Assembly: GCA_963841075.1 (NCBI GenBank)
Contig: CAWJBA010000021.1
Location: 124,001 to 188,000, forward strand
DNA from: JAIQFF01 sp963841075
GTDB taxonomy: Bacteria; Acidobacteriota; Terriglobia; Terriglobales; Acidobacteriaceae
DNA length: 64,000 nt
Reading direction: 5' to 3'
Numbering within the stretch: position 1 is the stretch's first letter; every line of letters begins with the position of its first letter. The notes under the pieces were generated by a model. That model saw only the letters and a program-made list of their open reading frames with translations. It was not told where the DNA came from and ran no database searches. The position numbers were made by a program, and so were the translations under genes. Shown here one piece after another: positions 7,194 through 15,902 of this stretch.

Positions 7194-10028
7194 CTATGCG
7201 ATTGAGATCTTTTCCTTCAGCGGGCTCGTCTGTCCATTGGAAAAATAGCCCGCCAGCGCCTGCCCGGTGTACGACTTCTTGTTGCGCGCCACCTGCTCGG
7301 GCGTGCCCTGAGCAACGATGCGTCCGCCTTCTTCTCCGCCCTCCGGACCCAGATCGATGATCCAGTCGGCGTTCCGAATCACGTCCAGATTGTGCTCGAT
7401 GATCATCACCGTATTTCCCAGGTCGGTCAGACGGTGCAGCACTTCAAGCAATTTCTTCACGTCGTCAAAGTGCAGGCCGGTGGTCGGCTCGTCCAGCAGA
7501 TACATGGTTTTGCCGGTTTGCCTTTTGCTCAACTCGCGGGCCAGCTTGATGCGCTGCGCCTCTCCGCCGGAAAGCGTCACCGCTGACTGTCCCAGATGAA
7601 TATAACCAAGCCCGACATCCACCAGGGTCTGCAGCTTCTGCCGCACCTGGGGAATGTTCTCGAGAATCGGCAACGCGTCTGAAACCGGCATTTCCAGAAG
7701 ATCGGCAATCGACTGGCCTTTGTATTTCACCGCCAGGGTTTCATGGTTGTAGCGGTGGCCGCCGCACACCTCGCAAAGCACGTACACATCCGGCAGAAAA
7801 TTCATTTCAATCCGCCGCTGTCCTTCGCCCTGGCAAGCCTCGCAGCGTCCACCGGAAACGTTGAACGAGAATCGTCCCGGCTTGTAGCCCCGCTCCCGCG
7901 ATTCGGGCAACATTGCATAGAGATCGCGAATCTGCGCAAACACTCCGGTATAAGTCGCGGGATTCGAGCGCGGCGTGCGCCCGATCGGCGACTGGTCGAT
8001 GCGAATGACCTTGTCGATATTCTCCGTGCCGGAAATTGTTTTGTGCTCACCGGGTTCCTCGCGCGAGCGGTAAAGCTTCTGGGCCAGAGCGCGGTACAGG
8101 ATGTCGTTCACCAGCGTAGATTTGCCCGATCCGGAGACGCCGGTCACCACCGTCATCACTCCCAGAGGAAACACCACGTCGAGATTCTTGAGATTATTTT
8201 CCCGCGCGCCCAGCAGCGTGATCGCCGCCCCGTTCGGCGCTCGCCGTTCCGCTCGCATCTCAATCTGCGTCCGGCCGGAAATGTAGGCGCCGGTAAGCGA
8301 CTCCGGCACTTGCTCAATCTCCTCCGGAGTTCCGTGCGCCACCAGGCCGCCGCCGTGCCGGCCCGCTCCCGGACCAAGATCGATCACATAATCCGCCCGC
8401 CGAATGGTTTCTTCGTCGTGTTCCACCACCAGCACGGTATTCCCCAAGTCGCGCAATTCCTCGAGCGCCTTCAGCAGCCGGCCATTGTCGCGATGATGCA
8501 GTCCAATGGAAGGCTCATCCAGCACATAGAGCACGCCGCGCAGCTTGGATCCGATCTGCGTGGCCAGCCGAATGCGTTGTCCTTCGCCGCCCGACAGTGT
8601 CGCCGCTGAACGCTCCAGCGAGATGTAGCCCAGCCCCACCGCATCCAGAAACTGCAGCCGTTCCACGATCTCGTGCACGATGCGCCCGGCAATGATGGCC
8701 TCGCGTCCGGTGAGTTTGATCTTGCGTGCCGTCTCCAGCGCGCGCGATACCGGCAACGCCGTGAAATCGGCAATCGACATGCCGTTCACCTTCACCGCCA
8801 GGCTCTCCGGACGCAGCCGCTTGCCCTGGCACGCCGGACATTTCGTGGCCGACATGTAGTCCAGCAGAAATTCCCGATAGGTCTCGGACGTGGACTCATC
8901 CACCGCCTGCTTCAGATAGCCCAGAATTCCACGGAAGCCGGTTTTCCGGTTCTTGCCCGCTTCGCCTCCGCTTTTCCCGGCCTCGCCGAAAAGCAGCAGG
9001 TTCTGAATCTTCTCGGGAAACTTTTCAAAGGGCGTCGCCAGGTCGAATCCGTGGGCGGCCGCGGTGATTTGCAACTGATGAATCAGGTTCTGCGACGCTG
9101 AACCCGGCCCCAGCCCGCCATCGAGCAGAGGCTTCGACCAGTCATTGATCACCCGCGCAGGATCAAATTCGTAGCGGCTGCCCAGTCCGTGGCACTCCGG
9201 ACACGCCCCATACGCGCTGTTGAACGAAAACGACCGCGGCTCCAGTTGCGGCACGCTGATCCCGCAATCCGGACAAGCCAGCTTCGCCGAATAAAGCTGC
9301 TCCTCGCCGCCCACCACCGCGACCTGCACCAATCCGCCTGCCAGCTTCACCGCCAGCCCCACCGACAATTCCAGCCGGTGCTCAATCCCGGGCTTCACCA
9401 GCAGCCGGTCGATCACCACTTCAATGGTGTGATTCCTTCGCTTGTCCAGAGGGATGTCGTCTTCGAGATTCACCAGTTCGCCGTCGATGCGCGCCCGGGT
9501 GAAGCCGTGCTGCACCAGTTTCTCGATCTCTTTCTTGAACTCGCCTTTGCGTCCGCGCACGATCGGCGCCAGCACCATGACCCGGTCTTCCGGAGTCAGG
9601 CTCATGACCCGCTGCACAATCTGCTCCGCCGATTGCCGCGCAATCGCCCGTCCGCATTTGGGACAATGCGGAACTCCTATAGAAGAGAATAAAAGGCGAA
9701 GATAATCGTAAATTTCGGTGATCGTGCCCACCGTGGACCGCGGACTGCGGCTGGTGGTCTTCTGCTCGATCGAGATCGACGGGCTCAGGCCGTCGATGGC
9801 ATCGACGTCCGGACGCTCCATCTGGTCCAGAAACTGGCGCGCATAGGCCGACAGCGTCTCCACATAGCGTCGCTGGCCCTCGGCGTAGATCGTGTCAAAG
9901 GCCAGGGACGACTTGCCCGATCCGCTCAGCCCGGTAATCACCGTGAGGGTGTTGCGGGGGATTTCGACGTTTATATTCTTGAGGTTATGCTGCCTCGCCC
10001 CGCGCACCGAAATCTTGGTAATAGGCAT
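7194..10028 (-). CDS. uvrA: Excinuclease ABC subunit A
   Basis: The DNA-damage-recognition ATPase of nucleotide excision repair, about 944 aa from the start at 10028, a normal length. There are two ABC ATPase halves, each with Walker A (GLSGSGKSS near residue 32 and GVSGSGKSTLVN near 625) and signature LSGGE. Zinc-binding Cys clusters are seen in CPKCGR, CPDCG and CEACQGEGQ. I chose MPITKISVRGARQHNLKN as the start because UvrA proteins normally begin just before the IxVRGAREHNLK motif; the frame extends 16 codons to a GTG at 10076 without ribosome site. It probably heads the uvrA-CPBP-pyrE-mtnA series. Confidence 0.96.
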   Translation of the reverse strand: MPITKISVRGARQHNLKNINVEIPRNTLTVITGLSGSGKSSLAFDTIYAEGQRRYVETLSAYARQFLDQMERPDVDAIDGLSPSISIEQKTTSRSPRSTVGTITEIYDYLRLLFSSIGVPHCPKCGRAIARQSAEQIVQRVMSLTPEDRVMVLAPIVRGRKGEFKKEIEKLVQHGFTRARIDGELVNLEDDIPLDKRRNHTIEVVIDRLLVKPGIEHRLELSVGLAVKLAGGLVQVAVVGGEEQLYSAKLACPDCGISVPQLEPRSFSFNSAYGACPECHGLGSRYEFDPARVINDWSKPLLDGGLGPGSASQNLIHQLQITAAAHGFDLATPFEKFPEKIQNLLLFGEAGKSGGEAGKNRKTGFRGILGYLKQAVDESTSETYREFLLDYMSATKCPACQGKRLRPESLAVKVNGMSIADFTALPVSRALETARKIKLTGREAIIAGRIVHEIVERLQFLDAVGLGYISLERSAATLSGGEGQRIRLATQIGSKLRGVLYVLDEPSIGLHHRDNGRLLKALEELRDLGNTVLVVEHDEETIRRADYVIDLGPGAGRHGGGLVAHGTPEEIEQVPESLTGAYISGRTQIEMRAERRAPNGAAITLLGARENNLKNLDVVFPLGVMTVVTGVSGSGKSTLVNDILYRALAQKLYRSREEPGEHKTISGTENIDKVIRIDQSPIGRTPRSNPATYTGVFAQIRDLYAMLPESRERGYKPGRFSFNVSGGRCEACQGEGQRRIEMNFLPDVYVLCEVCGGHRYNHETLAVKYKGQSIADLLEMPVSDALPILENIPQVRQKLQTLVDVGLGYIHLGQSAVTLSGGEAQRIKLARELSKRQTGKTMYLLDEPTTGLHFDDVKKLLEVLHRLTDLGNTVMIIEHNLDVIRNADWIIDLGPEGGEEGGRIVAQGTPEQVARNKKSYTGQALAGYFSNGQTSPLKEKISIA

Positions 10029-10222
10029 GAAATTGGCGAAAGTAAAACTGGCCTTCCGTAATATGGACGGCCCCACAGAAATGATGGAAAGTGGGTTTGC
10101 GCGGCTCTACTCACGTATCTTAGTTGCTAACAGCGGCAAGCGTCAACGCGGGTACAGTCATGGATTGCGCCAAACGGGTCCGGAGCATCTAAGCCAGGAC
10201 CTGATAGGAAAGCAGGCCGAAC

Positions 10223-10417
10223 TTGGGTGGGTTAATCGTTGCTTTCGTAATGTCGTTCACAGCCGTTACGGTCGTACTGGTGGGGATCCTCGCCGCCTAC
10301 GCCGCCGTAACCGGCATCCTGTACGCCTTCGCCTATCGCTCACGGCAACGCAGCCAGGCTACTGCCAGCGCCACCGCCGTCTTAATACCCAGCCAAAGCC
10401 AAGCCAGCGGCGACTGA
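10223..10417 (+). CDS. Short membrane protein (64 aa), unknown
   Basis: A TTG at 10223, with AGGAAAG about ten bases upstream, opens a 64-residue protein whose first 40 residues form one or two membrane helices (FVMSFTAVTVVLVGILAAYA, then VTGILYAFAY) followed by a polar Arg/Gln/Ser tail. An internal ATG at 10250 is the alternative start. Divergent from uvrA and followed by a palindromic repeat at 10441. The composition is that of a real membrane peptide, but I can assign no function. Confidence 0.5.
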   Translation: MGGLIVAFVMSFTAVTVVLVGILAAYAAVTGILYAFAYRSRQRSQATASATAVLIPSQSQASGD

Positions 10418-10440
10418 CCTTCTGCCGGTTTTATTCTTGA

Positions 10441-10470
10441 TCGAGGACGGGCGTCCCGCCCGTCTCGCGC
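10441..10470. repeat. Copy of GGACGGGCGTCCCGCCCGTC intergenic repeat (half element)
   Basis: The segment GAGGACGGGCGTCCCGCCCGTC matches left arms of two full inverted-repeat elements at 27897-28003 and 38223-38290. Only one arm is present here. It lies between the convergent small membrane gene and the STN-domain gene. Confidence 0.8.
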
Positions 10471-10555
10471 TACACCAGAGACGACCAAATCAGCCAGCCC
10501 AATTCTCCAGCAAACAGATTTGTGCGGATGGAAGTCTGAGTCCCGAAATCCAGCC

Positions 10556-11359
10556 CTAGTTGGGTGGGCCCTGAGGCGGCGGGCCCGCCGGCGCCTGCTG
10601 CTGTTGTTGCTGCTGTTGCTGTTGCAGTTGTAGCTGTTGTTGCTGAAGCTCACGCAACATTTGCTCTGGAGTCTTCATCGGCTGGGCATTCGCCGGCGGC
10701 TGGGGAGGCTCGGCTTCAGGCGGGTCATCCACCGGCTGTTCCGCGACATCTATCTGCTGCGGCGGCGGATCATCCATCTGAGCCTGATTACTGTCCGGAG
10801 TCGCCGTCATCGTTGGCGCCCCCTCGGGAACTCCACTGGACTTTGAAGTCAGGATCAGCCGCTCCACGCTCTCGGGATGCAAAGGCGAACCGATCATTAC
10901 ATAGTTAAAGTGGGATCCGTTCAGCAGAGCTGCCAGAACATCCCGCGCGGGACCTGGGCCAAAATGAGCGACAACCCGTTCGGTGGCGTTCGGCGGAGTC
11001 TCGATCACCGCTCCGGTCTGCGCCCGCACCGCTCGAAGAATGTCGCCCAGCGTCGAATTCTCAGCCACAATCGTCAGCTTCCCCTGGCTGTAGCGGACCT
11101 GCGGGGGCTGCGCCGGCATCTGCTCCAGGGTCGGAGGCGGAGGCGGCGGAGCCGGAGCGGGCGGCGGATCGGGAACAGTCTTCTTTTTCGCCGCCTTGAC
11201 CGGATGCTTGCGCGCCCCGGATGCCGGGTCCGCAGGCGGTTGAGCCTGAGTTGAAGCTTGCTGGGCCGCAAACGCCGTATTCCACAAACCCAGCGAAAGC
11301 AGGATCGACGCCAGAACTAACCAGGCGCTCCCGCAGCGGGCTGACTTGAGGAAAACCAA
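10556..11359 (-). CDS. Secreted STN-domain protein with proline-rich linker and poly-Gln tail
   Basis: The 267-aa product has a signal peptide (hydrophobic segment 12-31, cleavage after AFA), a Lys/Pro-rich linker (about 45-80), and a secretin/TonB short N-terminal-like fold at about 88-155 (KLTIVAENSTLGDILRAVRAQTG, then RDVLAALLNGSHFNYVMIG). A Pro/Asp/Glu-rich stretch follows and the end is Gln-rich (about 235-258), encoded by imperfect CAG/CAA repeats. STN domains occur at secretin and TonB-receptor N-termini; standing alone it may contact one of these in the periplasm. The start TTG at 11359 is preceded by AAGG. Partner unknown. Confidence 0.75.
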   Translation of the reverse strand: MVFLKSARCGSAWLVLASILLSLGLWNTAFAAQQASTQAQPPADPASGARKHPVKAAKKKTVPDPPPAPAPPPPPPTLEQMPAQPPQVRYSQGKLTIVAENSTLGDILRAVRAQTGAVIETPPNATERVVAHFGPGPARDVLAALLNGSHFNYVMIGSPLHPESVERLILTSKSSGVPEGAPTMTATPDSNQAQMDDPPPQQIDVAEQPVDDPPEAEPPQPPANAQPMKTPEQMLRELQQQQLQLQQQQQQQQQQAPAGPPPQGPPN

Positions 11360-11583
11360 GGTACCTTCAAGGCCTTACACCGGGTTAGATGCCGGCACGG
11401 CCTAGTCGGAATTGTAGCACCGCGATCGGGCATCGGACCTCGGATCTGGGCCTCGAAATGCCTGGCGGCGAGCGCCTAACCCGGTCCAAGTGATTCCGGA
11501 ATTCTTCGTTGCCATTGCCGTTTCTTGGCCGCACGATTAATCTCTTTATCGCAATCCTTACCCTTGTCGCCGGGGAGATAAGT
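11360..11583. other. Divergent intergenic region
   Basis: About 220 bases between the minus-strand STN gene and the plus-strand cupin gene. They presumably hold both promoters. A short repeated word (GGACCTCGGA type) near 11430 recurs near 21545. No gene or strong hairpin is seen. Confidence 0.4.
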
Positions 11584-12056
11584 ATGTTCAAAATCAGTCA
11601 GAAGCGGTCAACCTCACGACTCGTCCCATTCCTCTTGCTGTCCATTGCCGTCGCTGTAGCCTGCGTCTGGAGCGCACACTTTTCTGCTGCGCAATCCGGC
11701 GCAAGGGCGAGTCATCCCGACGCTTTCTCGCACGCGCTACCGCAGTTGGATGGCAATCACCTGCGCGCCACAGTCCTCGAAGTGAACTACGCGCCCGGAG
11801 AGGCGGACAAGCCGCACAGCCATCCCTGCACCGTGATCGGATATGTGGCGCAGGGGGCGATTCGCTTCCAGATAAAGGGGGCGGCCCCGAGTCCGTATTC
11901 AAAGCGGGGGAAAGCTTCTACGAGCCGCCGAACGGGGTGCACGAGGTATCGGCTAATGCCAGCGACAAAGAGCCGGCGAAACTGATCGCCTTCTTCGTTT
12001 GCGACCACGAAACGGTACTGACCATGCCTCCCATGGACGGCAGCGCGGGACATTAA
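11584..12056 (+). CDS. Secreted cupin-domain protein (one frame break)
   Basis: ATG 11584 with GGGGAG upstream opens a protein with a signal peptide (hydrophobic core LVPFLLLSIAVAVACVW, cleavage near SAAQ). The cupin follows: NYAPGEADKPHSHPCTVIGYVAQGAIRFQIKG contains the G(X)5HXH-like first motif. The frame is lost near 11885; one base shift restores VFKAGESFYEPPNGVHEVSANAS (second cupin motif with PxxxxH) and a natural stop at 12056, giving about 157 aa. Likely a periplasmic metal-binding cupin of unknown ligand. It converges on the VWA gene. Confidence 0.8.
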
Positions 12057-12103
12057 GCGAAGTAAGCTTCATAAGACCGATCTGCTTAGGGATTTGTTTT
12101 CCG

Positions 12104-13099
12104 CTACTGCCGGGGCGCGTAGTAGCCCTTGCGGGCGCGCACCTGAAGGTCTTTCTTGAGCGCGGTGATTTCGATCGAACGGTAACGGCCGTCGGCATCA
12201 AAGTCAGCGGGCTTGTAAGAGACCACGTACTGACTTCGCAGTTCGTCCTCAATGGCCGCGAACGAATTCTTGACGTCTTTCATCTTGAAGGGGAAGAAGG
12301 CGCGTCCGCCGGTAGCGTCCGCCAGTTGCTCCAAAGCTTTGTCGCCCCGAAGAATCAGGCCGCTGTCATCGGTTGAAATGGCGTAAATGATCACTTCAGC
12401 CCGCTGCGCCGTTTCTATCGCCAGGGCGCGGCTGACCTCGCTCTGATTGTCTTCACCATCGCTCACTACGATGATGGCCCGTCGCACCGGATGGTCGCTG
12501 CTTTCTTTACTCAACTTTTCGCGGCAGGCTCGATAGATGGCGTCGTACATCGCGGTGCCGCCGCCGTTGTGCAGACTTCTCACCCCGGTCTCCAGCAACC
12601 GAACGTTGTCGGTAAATTCCTGCGTGACCTGGCTGTGAGTGCTGAAACCCATGACGAAGGCTTTATCGAAATTCGCCCGCAAGGTGTGCTGCAAAAAGCT
12701 GACGGCGGCTTCCTGCTCGAAATCGAAGCGCCCGTGCACCGATCCGCTGGTATCGACCAGAAGCCCTAACTCGATGGGCAGGTCAGTCTCGCGGCGAAAG
12801 TTGATGATGGCTTGCGGCGGTTTGTGATCGTCCAGGATGGTGAAATCGCCCTGGTTCAGGTTGCGCACGAATTTGCCGTGGTGGTCGGTGGCAATAAACA
12901 GCACATTGACTTCATCGACCCGCTTCTTGATGGTAAGAATGGGGTCCGAGGCGTCAGACCCGGTTGATGGGGAAGCCTCAGGCAAGGCCACGCTGGATGC
13001 CGCCACGTACGGCGTCGTCTGACCCAGCGCCGGCGACCCCGCCATGGCAACCACGACGGAAACCGCCACCAGCCACCGAAACCACGTCGTGTAGTTCAT
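12104..13099 (-). CDS. VWFA-related acidobacterial-type secreted protein
   Basis: A signal peptide (MNYTTWFRWLVAVSVVVAMA, cleavage near LGQ) precedes a von Willebrand factor A domain of the kind described in Acidobacteriota (TIGR03436-like). The MIDAS motif DTSGS is intact in LGLLVDTSGSVHGRF, with later VSDGEDN. The N-terminal DEVNVLFIATDHHGKFVRNL and LNQGDFTILDD segments are typical of the family. The domain binds divalent metal and proteins outside the cytoplasm; the partner is unknown. I chose the ATG at 13099; a GTG at 13123 in the same frame is an alternative. About 331 aa. Confidence 0.85.
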   Translation of the reverse strand: MNYTTWFRWLVAVSVVVAMAGSPALGQTTPYVAASSVALPEASPSTGSDASDPILTIKKRVDEVNVLFIATDHHGKFVRNLNQGDFTILDDHKPPQAIINFRRETDLPIELGLLVDTSGSVHGRFDFEQEAAVSFLQHTLRANFDKAFVMGFSTHSQVTQEFTDNVRLLETGVRSLHNGGGTAMYDAIYRACREKLSKESSDHPVRRAIIVVSDGEDNQSEVSRALAIETAQRAEVIIYAISTDDSGLILRGDKALEQLADATGGRAFFPFKMKDVKNSFAAIEDELRSQYVVSYKPADFDADGRYRSIEITALKKDLQVRARKGYYAPRQ

Positions 13100-13306
13100 G
13101 CCCTGCCAATCCAAAAAATTCACGTCAAACTGCGGTTAAAGGCCTCGTCCCTCAATTAGATGCACGTATCGGGCCGAAAGCCGCCGCTAGCACGAGTACT
13201 GTCCTGACTGTAGGGGAGGCCTCAAATCAAGCCAAGTTACAAAAGGAGCACACGCTGGTCACGACTTTTGGCCCTAAGTTTCACCACAGCTTCAGATTCA
13301 ACCCTG

Positions 13307-13328
13307 GCGGGCGAGGGCGCCCGCCCCA
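13307..13328. repeat. GC-rich palindrome related to the dispersed intergenic repeats
   Basis: GGCGGGCGAGGGCGCCCGCC is a near-perfect palindrome in the space between the divergent VWA and 3-methyladenine glycosylase genes. It resembles the GGGCG-type arms at 45155-45187. Confidence 0.55.
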
Positions 13329-13404
13329 CACTCACAAAATCTCGATGGATTCTCGTAAAATACTCAGGCCGAACCTTGGATCGACACCTGGATCGACCGC
13401 CCGC

Positions 13405-13992
13405 ATGAAACCCATGTCTTCAGATTTGATCCGTTGCAGCTGGCCCAGCAACCCGCTGTCTATTCGTTATCACGATGAAGAATGGGGATTGCCCCAGCAC
13501 GATGACGAGGTGCTCTTCGAGTTCTTGATCCTTGAAGGCGCCCAGGCGGGCTTGAGCTGGGACACGGTTTTGCAGAAACGCGAAAACTATCGCGCCGCCT
13601 TCGACAGCTTCAATCCGCAGCGCATCGCCCGCTATGACAGCCGCAAGCGGCAGAGCCTGCTGCGCAATCCCGGCATCATTCGCAACCGACTCAAGATCGC
13701 CTCCGCCGTGGCAAATGCCAAAGCCTTCCTCGCCATCCAGAAGGAGTACGGTTCGTTCGATAGCTACATCTGGCAGTTCGTCGGCGGGAAACCCCGGCTG
13801 AATAAATGGCGCTCGACCCAGCGAGTTCCGGCTAGCACCGCGGAATCAGACGCCATGAGCAAAGACCTCAAGCGGCGTGGCTTCAACTTCGTGGGCTCGA
13901 CGATCTGCTATGCCTTCATGCAGGCCGTGGGCATGGTGAACGACCACAGCGTGGAGTGCTTCCGCTACAAGCAGATCAACCGGGCGCGTTAG
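13405..13992 (+). CDS. tag: DNA-3-methyladenine glycosylase I
   Basis: The 195-aa product matches TagA, the helix-hairpin-helix glycosylase that removes 3-methyladenine in base excision repair. Seen are RCSW and YHDEEWGLP at the N-terminus, FEFLILEGAQAGLSWDTVLQKRENYR, and NDHSVECFRY near the C-terminus; the Cys and His residues in these segments fit the Tag zinc site (Cys-His-His-Cys). Start MKPMSSDL at 13405; a longer open frame back to 12964 is antisense to the VWA gene and is rejected. Confidence 0.92.
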   Translation: MKPMSSDLIRCSWPSNPLSIRYHDEEWGLPQHDDEVLFEFLILEGAQAGLSWDTVLQKRENYRAAFDSFNPQRIARYDSRKRQSLLRNPGIIRNRLKIASAVANAKAFLAIQKEYGSFDSYIWQFVGGKPRLNKWRSTQRVPASTAESDAMSKDLKRRGFNFVGSTICYAFMQAVGMVNDHSVECFRYKQINRAR

Positions 13993-14161
13993 TCCGCCTT
14001 GATCTTCCGGGTTTCGTCTGGTTTGCTTCTACTCCCAGAATATCAATTGGCCCCCGATAAATGGGACACGCCCGCCAACTTTATATCGCTCAACTCCACA
14101 GCGGGTTAGCGGGAATCTATGACGGTTGAGCCCTTGACACCACAGCTCGAAATGCCGCGAT

Positions 14162-14740
14162 TCACTCCTGACGCCACGGCCGCAGGCGCGGAAGCCAGCG
14201 CCGGACGTTGGCGCAAAACCTCTCGTACTCCTCGCCGAAAGTGCGGCGCAAGGTAGGCTCTTCGTAGGCGACTACAAAAAGAAAGAAACCCAGCCAGACC
14301 AGCGCGCCGTATTCCAACACCTGGGCATTGCCCAGAAGCAGACCCTGGCCGGCGATTACCATCAGCACTCCGACATACATGGGATTACGGACGTAGCGGT
14401 AAAGGCCCGTCACCACGAGGTGTTCGGGCGGAAGGATCGGCGCCGGCGTGCCTCGTCCTTGCAACGCGAAGCGCGCGAAGGAATCCAGAAGGACCGGTAT
14501 TCCCATCCCGATCAGAGCAACTCCGGCCAGGCGGAAGACCGTCAACCCTAAAAAGGCTGGCTGCATATGCCAGCGCGAAATCCACCAAGGCACCAGACCG
14601 GCAATGAAGCCCGGCGCAATCAGGAGGAAAACCACGGAACCCAGGACCGCCCAAAACGGGCTCATGGAGGGTACCTCAGCTGCTCCAGTTTCAGCCGAAA
14701 TCGGACCCGGAACAAGAGAAAATTTGTCTTTATATGACAT
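14162..14740 (-). CDS. Isoprenylcysteine carboxyl methyltransferase-family membrane protein
   Basis: A 192-aa integral membrane protein with four to five helices. The C-terminal half has the ICMT/PEMT signature: LVVTGLYRYVRNPMYVGVLM, then YEEPTLRRTFGEEYERF, which binds S-adenosylmethionine in this superfamily. Substrates of bacterial members are mostly unknown (phospholipids or small isoprenoids). ATG 14740 lies immediately beside the palindrome at 14742-14759 shared with the divergent MarR-GNAT gene, so it is a likely target of that regulator. Confidence 0.83.
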   Translation of the reverse strand: MSYKDKFSLVPGPISAETGAAEVPSMSPFWAVLGSVVFLLIAPGFIAGLVPWWISRWHMQPAFLGLTVFRLAGVALIGMGIPVLLDSFARFALQGRGTPAPILPPEHLVVTGLYRYVRNPMYVGVLMVIAGQGLLLGNAQVLEYGALVWLGFFLFVVAYEEPTLRRTFGEEYERFCANVRRWLPRLRPWRQE

Positions 14741-14741
14741 A

Positions 14742-14759
14742 GTCAACTATATAATTGAC
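14742..14759. promoter_or_regulatory. Palindromic operator in the MarR-GNAT / methyltransferase divergent promoter
   Basis: GTCAA (14742-14746) and TTGAC (14755-14759) form an inverted repeat with an 8-base AT-rich spacer. A TATAAT box (14750-14755) lies within it for the plus strand. Size, symmetry and overlap with the core promoter fit a MarR-type autoregulatory site. Binding is inference. Confidence 0.6.
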
Positions 14760-14790
14760 AACGTCACATTATTATTGAAGTCGAGGAAGT

Positions 14791-15720
14791 ATGCCTGCCG
14801 GAGCCGAGCCAAACGTCCACGCTGTTCGCAGCTTCAACCGCTTCTACACCGGTCGGATTGGGGTTCTGCGCGAAGGCCTGCTTAAAAGCCCTTTTTCGCT
14901 CGCCGAGTTGCGAGTGCTCTACGAGATTGCGCACCGCCGACAGCCCGCCGCTACCGAACTCTGCCAGAACCTGGGACTGGACCCGGGTTACCTGAGCCGC
15001 ATCCTTCGCCGGCTTGAAAAATGCCGCCTGGTCCGCAAATCGGCATCGCAGGCGGATCGCCGTCAAAGGCTGCTGGGATTGACCGCCCGTGGCAAGGCGA
15101 CTTTCTCCGCCCTGGACGCCCGGCAGAGCGAAGAGATCGCAACCATGTTGCGCCACCTTCCGGCGGCCAGTCAGACCCGACTGGTTGAGGCTATGCGCGT
15201 CGTCGAGACTCTGCTCGGTTCCAGCCCCGAACCCAGGACTCCATATATCCTGCGCTCGCATCAACCCGGCGACATGGGCTGGGTCGTCCATCGCCACGGC
15301 GTTCTCTACGCCCAGGAGTACGGATACGACGAAACCTTCGAAGCCCTGGTGGCGGAAATTGTAGCCAAGTTTATTCAGCACTTCGACCCCAAACGTGAGC
15401 GCTGCTGGATCGCGGAAAAAGATGGTCAGATCGTGGGCTCGGTGTTTCTGGTCAAGCAATCGAAGACCGTGGCCAAACTACGCCTGTTGCTGGTGGAGCC
15501 GTCGGCCCGCGGACTCGGAATCGGAAAGCGCCTGGTGGACGAATGTCTCCGCGTCGCCCGTCAGATGGGCTACAAGAAGATGGTTTTGTGGACACAAAGC
15601 GAACTCCCTGCAGCCCGGCACATTTACGAGAACTATGGCTTCCGCCTTTCGCAGGAAAAGAAACATAGCAGCTGGGGACGCGACGATCTTGTATCGCAGA
15701 TCTGGGCGCTCAACCTATAA
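14791..15720 (+). CDS. MarR-family HTH regulator fused to GNAT acetyltransferase
   Basis: The 309-aa product has a MarR winged helix at about 1-145 (PFSLAELRVLYEIAHR, NLGLDPGYLSRILRRLEKCRLV, DRRQRLLGLTARG) and a GNAT domain at about 155-305, with the acetyl-CoA loop in LLVEPSARGLGIGKRLVDECL and the ARHIYENYGFRL motif. This two-domain arrangement is a known family. It probably represses its own promoter and the divergent methyltransferase through the 14742-14759 palindrome; the acetyl acceptor is unknown. Confidence 0.9.
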   Translation: MPAGAEPNVHAVRSFNRFYTGRIGVLREGLLKSPFSLAELRVLYEIAHRRQPAATELCQNLGLDPGYLSRILRRLEKCRLVRKSASQADRRQRLLGLTARGKATFSALDARQSEEIATMLRHLPAASQTRLVEAMRVVETLLGSSPEPRTPYILRSHQPGDMGWVVHRHGVLYAQEYGYDETFEALVAEIVAKFIQHFDPKRERCWIAEKDGQIVGSVFLVKQSKTVAKLRLLLVEPSARGLGIGKRLVDECLRVARQMGYKKMVLWTQSELPAARHIYENYGFRLSQEKKHSSWGRDDLVSQIWALNL

Positions 15721-15902
15721 GGCTAACCACCGCGCCGAAAATACCGTCAATTTGATGTTGACTCGCGACCCGGTCCAATAGGACAATCGCTTCGATTTCC
15801 CGCCGCGCAAATGCTTTTCTGTTCCAGCAACCCTGGGCCGAACCCAAACTGAAACTGAATCAGCCGTTTTCCAAGCCCAGGTTCGACTAAGGAGCGACTG
15901 CA

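Noticed and set aside
12964..13404. N-terminal extension of the 3-methyladenine glycosylase
   Set aside because: The upstream part is antisense to the VWA gene and covers the intergenic palindrome; the conserved protein begins at MKPMSSDL.
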